From the NCBI GenBank assembly GCA_027487485.1, contig JAIYDN010000108.1, positions 1-64,000 of the forward strand: a DNA stretch of 64,000 nt, in the 5' to 3' direction. Every line of letters starts with the position of its first letter. Position 1 is the stretch's first letter. Positions 16,163 to 24,695 of the stretch are shown piece after piece. The notes under the pieces were generated by a model. That model saw only the letters and a list, made by a program, of their open reading frames with translations. It ran no database searches and was not told the origin of the DNA. The position numbers and the translations under genes are program-made. The DNA comes from Planctomycetaceae bacterium (GTDB lineage Bacteria > Planctomycetota > Planctomycetia > Pirellulales > Pirellulaceae).

Positions 16163-16501
16163 ATGACGCGGCAACATAATAAGAAGAAGAATCCATTGCC
16201 CAAAGGCATGCCAGAAGGGGCGATTGTTGCCGATCCCTCCAAGCAGGTCCCTAACGGTTCGTATGATCCGCCTCCACTTTGGTATATTGACAAAGACTTT
16301 GTTTGCGTGAATTGTGGGACGGAAGAAACTTGGACGGCTGCGCAACAGAAATGGTACTATGAAGAGGCGCATGGAACGCTCTACTCTAGAGCGAAGCGAT
16401 GTTATGACTGCCGAAAGAAGATAAGGGATGCAAAGGCGCTCCAACGCGAACAGATGGCAGCGTCGAAAAAGGCTGGTGACAGTTCGACCAAGCCTACCTA
16501 A
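16163..16501 (+). CDS. Zinc-ribbon protein (zf-trcl-like)
   Basis: The product has 112 residues. The core YIDKDFVCVNCGTEETWTA, QQKWYYEEAHG and RCYDCRKK matches the probable zinc-binding domain PF13451 (zf-trcl): two CxxC pairs and a conserved WTxxQQKWYYE motif. Such proteins are widespread in aquatic bacteria and their role is unclear. ATG 16163 is used; the frame is open upstream through repeat copy 3, but that part is repeat-derived. Lys-rich ends suggest nucleic-acid contact. Confidence 0.75.
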   Translation: MTRQHNKKKNPLPKGMPEGAIVADPSKQVPNGSYDPPPLWYIDKDFVCVNCGTEETWTAAQQKWYYEEAHGTLYSRAKRCYDCRKKIRDAKALQREQMAASKKAGDSSTKPT

Positions 16502-16533
16502 ACGAATTGACTCTGTCCAAACCAAAGAATAAA

Positions 16534-16627
16534 GCCAGACCAAGCGAAGCGCACCAAGCCCTTGGTCGACAGGAAATTTTTGTGTCATCGTTACTTGCTC
16601 GTGCTGGCTGATGCCGGGCGCTAAGCC
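16534..16627 (+). repeat. attC recombination site (last recognisable)
   Basis: The arms GCACCAAGCCCTTGGTC and CTCGTGCTGGCTGATGC are partly complementary. The 3' core is GGGCGCTAAGC, with GCT in place of GTT. Confidence 0.65.
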
Positions 16628-16642
16628 ATTTGGAATCTTAAA

Positions 16643-17275
16643 ATGTCCCGAAGCATACTGGAGAGAATTTCTGATGGGGAAACGGACTTGGTGTTTGAGT
16701 TTATCGATACAGGAAACGCGGCAACATCCGAAGATGAAGGAGGTGTTTCGCTCATCAAGTGGTGTGCTTACCATGGTGATGTCAGCGCAATCAAATTCTT
16801 GCTTCGGAATGGAGAGTCCCTTCCATCACTCGGTGACAATTTTGACCTGAACGGGGCAGTCTTTCACGGATATCCTCGTTTGTGCCAGTTCTTAATTGAG
16901 CAAGGCGCGGATGTGAACATGCCGTTAGCGGTAACAGGAGAAACGCCGCTACACTCGGCTCTATGCAGTGCAGATCGGCGAACCCGAGATCATGTACTCA
17001 AGATTCTTCTCGCCAATGGAGCGAATCCAAACTGCGTAACGAATCCATCTGTCGAAACGGAAGCATTCATGCGCGACATTAGAACTCGAGCGGAAACCCC
17101 GCTTCATCGCGCAGCCGCGTTCGGGACCGAGGAGACAATTCAAATGCTACTGGACGCGGGTGCTTGCGTCGACGTGAAAGACATGAATGGAGATTCGCCA
17201 CTCACATGGGCCAGCTGGCATCTACGCCCCCGGGCAATACTGCGCATGCTCTGCTATGGGCAGTTTCGAGCGTGA
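16643..17275 (+). CDS. Ankyrin-repeat protein
   Basis: The product has 210 residues with about four ankyrin repeats. Examples are SLIKWCAYHGDVSAIKFLLRNG, FLIEQGADVN, ETPLHSAL, KILLANGANPN, and TPLHRAAAFGTEETIQMLLDAGACVD. Ankyrin repeats bind other proteins; the partner is unknown. No signal peptide is present. The end (ASWHLRPRAILRMLCYGQFRA) stops within a repeat, and no attC follows, so the 3' part may have been lost at the array boundary. Confidence 0.8.
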   Translation: MSRSILERISDGETDLVFEFIDTGNAATSEDEGGVSLIKWCAYHGDVSAIKFLLRNGESLPSLGDNFDLNGAVFHGYPRLCQFLIEQGADVNMPLAVTGETPLHSALCSADRRTRDHVLKILLANGANPNCVTNPSVETEAFMRDIRTRAETPLHRAAAFGTEETIQMLLDAGACVDVKDMNGDSPLTWASWHLRPRAILRMLCYGQFRA

Positions 17276-17539
17276 TCCAAACTCGCAAGGCAGAATCTAT
17301 GCTTGTGTTCGAAAGGTAGGACGAGTCTCCAGGCTCGTCGCGCATGAATGGGGCAGTTCGAGGCTTGTTGGGTTGTAACGGGCCTGGATGCATGCTGTTG
17401 TTGGGGGAACGGGCCTGGAGACCCGTTCTACGGGATTGCCTTGTCCGTTCTGGTTTTTCGTGATCGATCGAGCAAGAGTACCGCGATGCATGGGACTCTG
17501 TTTATTTGAGGTTCGATCGTCTATTCAAGCTTGAATCGT
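17276..17539. repeat. Spacer with short palindromic repeats
   Basis: It holds related palindromes: GACGAGTCTCCAGGCTCGTC (17319-17338), then ACGGGCCTGGATGC and ACGGGCCTGGAGACCCGT (about 17410-17427). The direct repeat GATCGTCTATTCAAGC / GAATCGTCTATTTGAG follows. No gene is seen. It marks the right end of the cassette array. Confidence 0.55.
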
Positions 17540-18445
17540 CTATTTGAGATTGGACCGCGATTGGCCGGAGAGGACGATGTTGGCTTGCGACCATTGCTTA
17601 CTATCTTTTGCGGCCGCAAGAAGCTGGTTCAGTTTTGCTTCCGCAGTCGGTTCTTCTAAGCCTTCCATGCCGGGCGCTGATCCCCACTCGAAACGTGGTC
17701 CGGAGGAAGTTTCGATTTCGAGCCACCATCGTGATTTGCCAACTCGCGGTGCTTTGTAAACGTAGATCCCAGTGATTTTGACCGCCTCGCGGAAACGCTG
17801 AAGCAACCAGCATAGTTTCACGGCCTCTTCGATTCGAGAATCACCGAAAGGTTTCCCTTCCACGAGCTTCCCTGCCAAGGTCTGGTTGTCCGTGTGGATA
17901 GCGATGTATTGAGGGACATCGGCACTGGTGAAGTTTTTGGTGTTCAGCAAAACAGATTCGACGTCGACCGGTAAAAACTGGGCGTCCTCTTGGCCGGTTG
18001 CTTCGTTTTTTACCATGCAGCAAACCATCGCCACGGGCTCGCGATACTCTAGATTGATCATGATCTGCCCGGCCAGACGCTCGACCCGCAGTGTTCTTCG
18101 AACGCAAGGATGGGCATTGAACAATCTTGCCAAGACAACAGGCGTCTGACTATCGAGCAACGACATGTTCGAAAGATTGCTCTGGTCGAACACTTCGTCG
18201 AGCACGTTGGTTTCCCGCATCCATTTCAGCTGAGCGGGAACGTGGATGTTTTCTTTTTTGAGCCCGTAATACGCCATGTCCAATCTTGGGGCGCCGTAGA
18301 AACGCCAGCCGACGTATCCAAATACGCAAAGCAGCAACGGCCCAACCATGCTCAACAATGCGGATCTTGGAATGGAGCTTAGCCAAAGTGCAACATGTCT
18401 CCAGAACAAGGGTTGCGGTCGCGAATTCACTTCCGCTGAAGCCAT
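17540..18445 (-). CDS. FtsQ-like POTRA-domain membrane protein
   Basis: The product has 301 residues: a cytosolic N-terminus, one transmembrane helix near residues 30-50 (SMVGPLLLCVFGYVGWRFYG), then a periplasmic region. Residues 100-150 (LARLFNAHPCVRRTLRVERL, INLEYREPVAMVCC) have the form of a POTRA domain with the IxxxYREPVA strand seen in FtsQ/DivIB. The gene follows murB by 85 bases, the order found in dcw clusters. Planctomycetes lack FtsZ, so its role in division or wall synthesis is inferred. Confidence 0.65.
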   Translation of the reverse strand: MASAEVNSRPQPLFWRHVALWLSSIPRSALLSMVGPLLLCVFGYVGWRFYGAPRLDMAYYGLKKENIHVPAQLKWMRETNVLDEVFDQSNLSNMSLLDSQTPVVLARLFNAHPCVRRTLRVERLAGQIMINLEYREPVAMVCCMVKNEATGQEDAQFLPVDVESVLLNTKNFTSADVPQYIAIHTDNQTLAGKLVEGKPFGDSRIEEAVKLCWLLQRFREAVKITGIYVYKAPRVGKSRWWLEIETSSGPRFEWGSAPGMEGLEEPTAEAKLNQLLAAAKDSKQWSQANIVLSGQSRSNLK

Positions 18446-18530
18446 TATTTTGCCTTTCGCCTGGGCGAGGGAGAAGTGTGCTTAAAAACGGGTCCGTCCA
18501 TTCGGATACCCCAGGTGATTCTGGTGGAAT

Positions 18531-19427
18531 CTACCAGATCTGCAAATGCAATTGCAACTGCACTCCTGTGCGGTCCTTGACCCCTTCTCGAACGCGTTCC
18601 AGCAACGTCAAGGCTTGTGCGCTGGTTGCACCTGCCGCTGCGATCAGGTAGTTCGGGTGAGTTGAGCTCAGGCGAACCGCCCCTTCGGATGCTCCGTTAA
18701 AGCCAGATTGCTGCAATAGATCGGCAGCTTTGTTTCCGTCTGGGTCGACGAATGCCACAACGGCTCGTTCTGGAAAGCTGGGCTGTTTGCTCCGTTTCAA
18801 AATCCAGAACGTTTGTTCTCGTTTGGTAATATGGCGAATGTCACCTGGTTCCAGTCGGAACGTGACTTCGAGGATCGCAAGCTCATCGAGGCTGCTAACT
18901 CGGTGGGAGAAAGCTAGCTTTTTGCCGGTTGCTTCTACTCGTTCTCCTTCTTTGGTTAGTAGCGCCACGGAGTCCACCACTTGGCCGATATCCCCTTCAT
19001 CGGTTCCTGAATTTCCGCGAAGTGCGCCGCCAACCGTCCCAGGGATACCGACAAGATGTTCCAAGCCAGTCAGACCGTTTCCAACGGCGTAGGCGATCAA
19101 ATGGGACAGTTTCGCACCGCCACCACAGATAACGCGATCCCCAAGAAAGCTCATTCGAGCGAAGGCAGGGGAAGTCAAAAGAAAAGTAGCACCGTCAAAA
19201 CCGCTTTCGCGGATCAACAAGTTGGAGCCTCCCCCCAACAAGCGAACGGGAATGCCGGCAGCATGGCAAGCCTTGACCACGTCTGCAAGTTGCTGCTGGT
19301 CGTTGGGCTCGACTAAATAGCGAGTCGGCCCGCCGATCTGAAGCCATGTAAACGATGCGAGAGGCTGATTCTCTCGCACAATTGTACCAAACGAAGCCAA
19401 CGCGTTGGAATTGCTAGCAGCCATCAA
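18531..19427 (-). CDS. murB: UDP-N-acetylmuramate dehydrogenase (MurB), divergent active site
   Basis: The product has 298 residues. It has the FAD-binding fold of MurB: IGGPTRYLVEP near residue 31, RLLGGGSNLLI near 65, and GIPGTVGGALRGNSGT near 127. MurB reduces UDP-GlcNAc-enolpyruvate to UDP-MurNAc for peptidoglycan. Two usual catalytic positions look changed. The GS(V/F)FKNP serine motif reads VVAFVDPDGNKAADLL, and the C-terminal LExEV glutamate reads VQLQLHLQIW. These may be lineage variants or signal altered activity. A second start three bases downstream is possible. Confidence 0.8.
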   Translation of the reverse strand: MMAASNSNALASFGTIVRENQPLASFTWLQIGGPTRYLVEPNDQQQLADVVKACHAAGIPVRLLGGGSNLLIRESGFDGATFLLTSPAFARMSFLGDRVICGGGAKLSHLIAYAVGNGLTGLEHLVGIPGTVGGALRGNSGTDEGDIGQVVDSVALLTKEGERVEATGKKLAFSHRVSSLDELAILEVTFRLEPGDIRHITKREQTFWILKRSKQPSFPERAVVAFVDPDGNKAADLLQQSGFNGASEGAVRLSSTHPNYLIAAAGATSAQALTLLERVREGVKDRTGVQLQLHLQIW

Positions 19428-19523
19428 CAGTCCTACCTAAAGAAAGAGCATCTGAGACACGATGGATATGGTACTCAGATGCTGCTATTTGTCGTCCCCC
19501 GATTTGCAAAGCCGGGGAGGAGT

Positions 19524-19934
19524 TTACCGGCGTTTGGGAAGCACTTCAGCCGCTTTGCGAAGCAGCTCCTTCACTCGCCGCTCGCTTTGCATGCCTGTCA
19601 GCGAAAACCGCTTCCAGCCCTGCTCGCTCTCGCAAAAGACAACAATCTGCGGAAGCGTGTTACCCTGCATCACCTGTTGAGCGATTTCGGGCTGCGCGTC
19701 CTTGTCGACTTGCGTGAAAACAACTTCCTTGAACGCACCTTCGTTCTTCATAGAATGAATCGTGTCGGCTTTCATGGATTTGCAAGCCGCACACCAATCT
19801 GCTCCGACCAGAACCACCAAAGGTTTTTTCTGCTCCTGAGCCTGAACATATGCCGCATCGTAAGGGATTGGTTCCTCGGAACCTGGAGGAGTAGAAACGA
19901 CGGCGACAAGCATCAACGCTGCTATGTGCAACAT
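19524..19934 (-). CDS. Exported thioredoxin-like protein
   Basis: The product has 136 residues. There is a short N-terminal hydrophobic signal (LHIAALMLVAVVSTPPG), then a thioredoxin fold with ADWCAACKSMKAD (active CxxC near residue 42) and cis-Pro in NTLPQIVVF. Both Cys residues are present, so it should act as a disulfide reductant or a DsbD-gamma-like domain outside the cytosol. AGGAAAGG 7 bases upstream fixes the start at 19934; a longer frame exists but lacks this box. Confidence 0.75.
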   Translation of the reverse strand: MLHIAALMLVAVVSTPPGSEEPIPYDAAYVQAQEQKKPLVVLVGADWCAACKSMKADTIHSMKNEGAFKEVVFTQVDKDAQPEIAQQVMQGNTLPQIVVFCESEQGWKRFSLTGMQSERRVKELLRKAAEVLPKRR

Positions 19935-20441
19935 TGTGGACCTTTCCTTGTTAGTCAACTCAAAACCATCACTTGAAGCTGCGAGGTCCATCTCGCCATT
20001 CGTGGTATTCCGTTCACGAACGTGCAGGCAAGTGCGTTATCGCCGGCCGATCTCGAAGTTGCAAAAGTCGAGGAGAGGAGTTCAGTGACCAAGGCTGCAA
20101 AATGTTAAACTTTGCGGCCTAGGCAAGATCGACAGGCGCCCGATAAGTTCGCAGAGTATAGGCGTCCAAACCTCCTCCGCAACCGCTTGGCCTGATGGCT
20201 GCTGCAACTTATCGCCCTCGCGACTGGCACATCTTGTGACATATCGTCGCATACTGGCACATGAAGATGTCAACAGCCCGCTTTGCTAGCACACTCGCTA
20301 AATCTTTGCAGACGCTTGACTTAGTCCCGAGTTGCAACGTACTTCTTTTGGCTGTATCTATCACCCCCAAAAGAACTGGTTTCCGAGAGGCTCTCGGTCG
20401 CCAGATTTCTTGCTTTTTTTCTTTTTGGGGCAGCGAAAAAA
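19935..20441. other. Spacer, no gene recognised
   Basis: About 500 bases with only short overlapping frames on both strands, none with a ribosome binding site or protein-like sequence. It lies between two minus-strand genes. I see no repeat family member in it. Confidence 0.4.
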
Positions 20442-21557
20442 CTACTTCGAGCCCTTCCGCGGGAAGAATCCGAGCGAGAAACAGATCATCATCAAGATCC
20501 AAAAACCGGAACATTCCGGCCTTCGGAAGTCGTGAAAATCAAGGAGATGTGGAGTCCGGACTAAGCCGTCGGCGGCTTCAGCGTGCTCGGCCATCCCGAG
20601 CGGCCAGCTTGTCGTCAGCCAGGTTTCATATCCATGAACCCATGCGAGACGAGTGTTTTCGATGGACTGAAACCAAGGTTGCCAGGTGCCGAGCCATTCG
20701 TTGCCTGCGAAGCTCCAATCGCTGTTGAAGGCCCAGTCTGCGAGCAACTTCAGTCCGATTACGATCACGAGAAGGTAGGCGGAAAGTTCAAATCGCGGGA
20801 ATCGTTCTAGAAGTCGCACAAAATAGGAGGCTGCGAATCGCATCAGGATAACCCCGAGAATTCCTCCGGTCACAACGACCCAAAGCTTGGATTGCTTCGA
20901 GCCCGCCAAAGCCATCGCTGCTAAAATCGAATCCACAGCAAAGGCGATATCCGTGAGTTCGATCACAAGAACCGTTTTCCAGAAGAAAACCATGTTGTGC
21001 TGCTGGACGTTGCACGCTTCGCCGACTTGGTACTCTCTTTCAGGTCCGGTTTCGATTCCGTCTTGGGTTACCAGGGTTGCTGCGATTGGAACTCGTTGCT
21101 CAATCTCTAGATTTTCGCGTTCAATATCTAAGCTTTTTCCGGTTTCGGCATCCACCAGCTGGGGATTCCCTGCTTCGTCCAAAACGATCTTTTCTTCCCC
21201 TTCTTCGGACTGCTCCCAAAAAAGGTGTTTGACGGCGATGAAAACCAGATACCCGCCGCCGAGGAGTTTGACGAAGGTCCACTTCAGCAAGAAGCCCGCA
21301 GTCAAAATCGCGATGACGCGAAATACGAAGGCTCCAATCAAACCGTAGGAGAGCGCTTTTGCACGTTGTTCTTTCGGCAAACGCTTTACCAGCATGCCTA
21401 AAACCAAGGCGTTGTCGATGGAAAGCAGGCCTTCCAAAACGACCAGAAGTCCGACGATGGCGAGATCCGCAGGTACGACGTCTTGGCCCAAAATGTTTAC
21501 GGCAAAAAGTGGGAGCAATGCGTCAAGCATCCAAGTCTTCGTTTCGTTTGGAGTCAT
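20442..21557 (-). CDS. TerC family membrane protein
   Basis: The product has 371 residues and about eight transmembrane helices. The TerC signature SIDNALVLGMLVKRLP is near residue 47, with the paired acidic motif ELTDIAFAVDSILA near 200. A hydrophilic insert of about 60 residues (EEGEEKIVLDEAGNPQLVDA) separates the two halves. TerC proteins are linked to metal-ion (tellurite, manganese) handling at the membrane. The C-terminal stretch after residue 290 is longer than in typical homologues. An internal ATG at codon 10 is an alternative start. Confidence 0.85.
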   Translation of the reverse strand: MTPNETKTWMLDALLPLFAVNILGQDVVPADLAIVGLLVVLEGLLSIDNALVLGMLVKRLPKEQRAKALSYGLIGAFVFRVIAILTAGFLLKWTFVKLLGGGYLVFIAVKHLFWEQSEEGEEKIVLDEAGNPQLVDAETGKSLDIERENLEIEQRVPIAATLVTQDGIETGPEREYQVGEACNVQQHNMVFFWKTVLVIELTDIAFAVDSILAAMALAGSKQSKLWVVVTGGILGVILMRFAASYFVRLLERFPRFELSAYLLVIVIGLKLLADWAFNSDWSFAGNEWLGTWQPWFQSIENTRLAWVHGYETWLTTSWPLGMAEHAEAADGLVRTPHLLDFHDFRRPECSGFWILMMICFSLGFFPRKGSK

Positions 21558-21791
21558 TCCCGTTAGTAGATAAACGCGATACCAAAGAATATCGCTCCCG
21601 GACCGTCCGGAAAGGCGTCAGTCGTGCATAACCGGAAAAAAGGTGCATTCGGCTAGCTTAATAGTGACGATACCCCTGAAAAGCCTAGAATGTTCATGTT
21701 CCATTGCTACACTAAGCCGCAGCAGCGCTGGATGTCAGCCTGTGCATTACTTGAACTCCAAACCTTCTCCATCCCAACTTCCAACTGTTTC

Positions 21792-23402
21792 ATGAGCGAT
21801 TTGCCAAACCAACCTGAAACCGAAATGGCGTCCAACGTGGTCGCGCCTGCTACTGTCGCATCGGAACCATCGACAAGCGGCCCTATCAACTTGGATCAAA
21901 TCCGAAAGATGCGGGAAGCTCAGCAAGCTCGGATGGAACAAGACAAAAACCGTCAAAATAGAGAGCGACAAGGGGCCAGAGGCAATCAACCCAAGCCGAA
22001 ACCCAAAACGGCATCCGCACCCGAAGACAGCGCGCTGGGCAGCACGGCCAATCCAGCTGAATCTCAGGATGGTCCGGCGCCAGAAAAGATCGATGCCGAA
22101 GCTTTGGGGCCTCGCTATCGCTCCAATAAAGATTCTTCCCCGGTAGCCGCAAAAGTGCCGGTGCCCAACGTTCGTAGCTCGGCATCCGAAGAAGAATTGA
22201 AAGCCCTGGAAGCCGAGTTCTCAGGGGCCGATTTGGACGGCATGATGATCGGGGACCGCTCGCTTCGCGTGGGCCGTGATCTTGAAGATGGTTCGCGTCA
22301 TCAAGGCAAGGTGATCAAGGTTCACAATGCGAATGTGTTTATCAGCCTAGGTGGCCCGGACGAAGGGGTCGTGCCTATTCTTCAATTCGATTCGCCTCCC
22401 GTGGAAGGACAGGTCATCGATTTCTTGATCCGATCTTTCAATCGTGAGGAAGGGCTTTACGAACTCGCTATTCCAGGCGAAACCATTGCTGTCAACGACT
22501 GGGATGATCTGCAAGAAGGCGCCGCGGTTGAAGCCAAGATTGAAAGCGCCAACACAGGCGGGGTGGAATGCAAGGTCGGAAACGTTCGCGGCTTTATCCC
22601 AATGAGCCAACTGTCCGAGTTTCGAATTGAATCTGCGGCCGACTACATCGGCCAAAAACTGGTCTGTATTATTACGGAAGCCAACCCGCGTCGTGGGAAC
22701 CTAGTGCTGAGTCACCGCGCTGTCTTGGAACGAGACAAAGCCGCCAAACGCAAAGAACGGCTCGCAAGTTTGGAAGTAGGGCAAGCTTGTGAAGGAACGG
22801 TCCGAAAGGTCATGGACTTCGGAGCATTCGTTGACATCGGCGGGCTGGATGGAATGATCCACATCAGCCAACTCTCATGGGACAAGATCAAACACCCCAG
22901 CGAAGTGGTCAAAGAAGGGGACAAGATCCAAGTTCGCGTTGAGAAGATCGATCCAGAAACGGGCAAAATCGGTCTTTCCTACCGCTCGCTCCAAGACAAC
23001 CCGTGGTCCGACGTGGATGCAAGATTCCCAATCGGAACCGTCGTGAAGGGCACCGTTTCGCGTCTCGCTAACTTCGGCGCGTTCGTCAAGATTGGAACGG
23101 GTATCGAAGGCCTCATCCATATTTCAGAACTCGCCCACAATCGAGTTGCCAGCGTGGCGAATGTCCTGAAGGAAGGACAAGACGTCGAAGTGAAGATCCT
23201 GACGGTCGATCGAGACGGTCAGCGAATCGGCCTGTCTCTTCGAGCGACCCAAGCCAAGCCCGAAGGATCCAAACCCGACAAGCCAGAGCAAGAACAAGTT
23301 GATGAACCGAAGCGGCAACCGGCTGTTCCCAAATTCCAAGGGACTCTCAAAGGGGGAACCGGTGCGAATAATGGTGGTGAATTGTTCGGCCTGAAGTTCT
23401 AA
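21792..23402 (+). CDS. S1 RNA-binding domain protein (ribosomal protein S1-like)
   Basis: The product has 536 residues. A disordered, charged N-terminus of about 150 residues is followed by four S1 domains. The third (GTVRKVMDFGAFVDIGGLDG, then MIHISQLSW) and fourth (GTVSRLANFGAFVKIGTGIEG) are canonical OB-fold RNA-binding S1 domains; the first two are weaker. The C-terminus is Lys/Pro/Gln-rich. Ribosomal S1 usually has five or six domains, so this may be the S1 equivalent or a separate translation or decay factor. ATG 21792 gives a clean start; the frame is open for 34 codons upstream. Confidence 0.8.
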   Translation: MSDLPNQPETEMASNVVAPATVASEPSTSGPINLDQIRKMREAQQARMEQDKNRQNRERQGARGNQPKPKPKTASAPEDSALGSTANPAESQDGPAPEKIDAEALGPRYRSNKDSSPVAAKVPVPNVRSSASEEELKALEAEFSGADLDGMMIGDRSLRVGRDLEDGSRHQGKVIKVHNANVFISLGGPDEGVVPILQFDSPPVEGQVIDFLIRSFNREEGLYELAIPGETIAVNDWDDLQEGAAVEAKIESANTGGVECKVGNVRGFIPMSQLSEFRIESAADYIGQKLVCIITEANPRRGNLVLSHRAVLERDKAAKRKERLASLEVGQACEGTVRKVMDFGAFVDIGGLDGMIHISQLSWDKIKHPSEVVKEGDKIQVRVEKIDPETGKIGLSYRSLQDNPWSDVDARFPIGTVVKGTVSRLANFGAFVKIGTGIEGLIHISELAHNRVASVANVLKEGQDVEVKILTVDRDGQRIGLSLRATQAKPEGSKPDKPEQEQVDEPKRQPAVPKFQGTLKGGTGANNGGELFGLKF

Positions 23403-23406
23403 GAAA

Positions 23407-24585
23407 TTGATCTACCTCGACAACAACGCGTCCACCAAAATCAGCTCCAAGGTCATCGCAAGAATGCATGACCTGATGCAAATGCGCCTTGCGAACCCAA
23501 GCAGCCAACACGCTGACGGTCGCAAGGCTCGACTAATCGTGGAGCAAGCTCGAGATACTATTCTCAGACTTTGTGGCGCGAGAACGGTTGGCATGGAGAG
23601 CGATCAGCTTCTCTTTACCAGCGGTGGAACGGAAGCCAACAACCTTGCGATTTTTGGCCTGACGCAACTTCAACCTGGTGCGATTGTAGTTTCGGCAATC
23701 GAACACCCCAGTGTCTTGGAATCGGTGACTCATGCAGCATCGCAAGGACGGCCCGTTCACTTCCTGCCGGTCAATCAAAACGGTGTAACCTGCCTCGAGT
23801 CACTGGAAAGCTTAGTCGGCCAACATCATCACGGGGCGCCTATTGCCTTGGTCTCGATCATGCTCGCCAACAACGAGACGGGGGTTCTTCAGCCCGTCCA
23901 GGAAGCCGCTCAGATGTGCCGTCGATCCGGCGTGCTGATTCACACCGATGCAGTACAGGTACTCGGTAAAGTCAAACTCGATTTTGCGTCGCTGGACGTG
24001 GATGCCATGACGGTAACAGCCCACAAAATTCATGGGCCCGTTGGGATCGGAGGATTGATCCTTCGGCATGGAATCCAAGTGGCACCTCGTTCCTTTGGCG
24101 GATTTCAGCAGCTTGGTTTGCGGCCAGGAACTGAGATGCCAGTCTTAGCTGGAGGTTTTGAAGAAGCCGTCCTTTCGGCCACAACGGATTTGGAGTCCCG
24201 GACGAAGGCAATGCAAGGGATGCGCGATATGTTACAAAACGAAATCCAACGTTTAGTTGACGGTTGTTTTGTGGCGGGCGAGCTCAGCCCGCGATTGCCT
24301 CACACCCTAAGCATTTCCTTCCCAGGAGTAGAACGTCAAGCGTTGCAACTGGCTCTGGATATGGCCGGTATTGCATGCAGTACGGGGTCGGCATGCGCTA
24401 GCGGATCCAGCCAAAGTTCGCACGTTCTGGAAGCCATGCATTTACCCCAGGAAGTCATCAAAGGGGGAATTCGTTTCGGCGTATCCATCGAAACCACTGA
24501 AGCAGACGTTGCTGCTGCGGCGGAACAATTGTCCCTTTTGGTCCCTAAACTTCGTCAAGGCCGTCCCTCAAGAACGGCCAAGTAA
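23407..24585 (+). CDS. Cysteine desulfurase (NifS/IscS family)
   Basis: The product has 392 residues and is a PLP-dependent enzyme removing sulfur from cysteine for Fe-S clusters or tRNA thiolation. Visible are YLDNNAST at the start, SGGTEANN near 75, AIEHPSV near 98, ANNETG near 156, the PLP lysine in TAHKIHGP near 206, and the catalytic loop Cys in CSTGSACASGSSQSS near 325. It begins with TTG only 4 bases after the S1 gene's stop, so the two are probably co-translated. Confidence 0.9.
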   Translation: MIYLDNNASTKISSKVIARMHDLMQMRLANPSSQHADGRKARLIVEQARDTILRLCGARTVGMESDQLLFTSGGTEANNLAIFGLTQLQPGAIVVSAIEHPSVLESVTHAASQGRPVHFLPVNQNGVTCLESLESLVGQHHHGAPIALVSIMLANNETGVLQPVQEAAQMCRRSGVLIHTDAVQVLGKVKLDFASLDVDAMTVTAHKIHGPVGIGGLILRHGIQVAPRSFGGFQQLGLRPGTEMPVLAGGFEEAVLSATTDLESRTKAMQGMRDMLQNEIQRLVDGCFVAGELSPRLPHTLSISFPGVERQALQLALDMAGIACSTGSACASGSSQSSHVLEAMHLPQEVIKGGIRFGVSIETTEADVAAAAEQLSLLVPKLRQGRPSRTAK

Positions 24586-24647
24586 GTTAACAAATTGCCT
24601 TCTGCTCGCTTTTTAACCGAACGCACACCCTGCTAAGCAGATTTACC

Positions 24648-24695
24648 TAGCGAAGCGTTTCCGGGCCGCGCCTAGCGAAGCGTTTCTGGGCCGCG
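24648..24695. repeat. 24-base tandem duplication
   Basis: CTAGCGAAGCGTTTCYGGGCCGCG occurs twice in a row with one difference. The second copy contains the stop and last codons (GPETLR) of the minus-strand Cys-rich gene. Confidence 0.8.
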
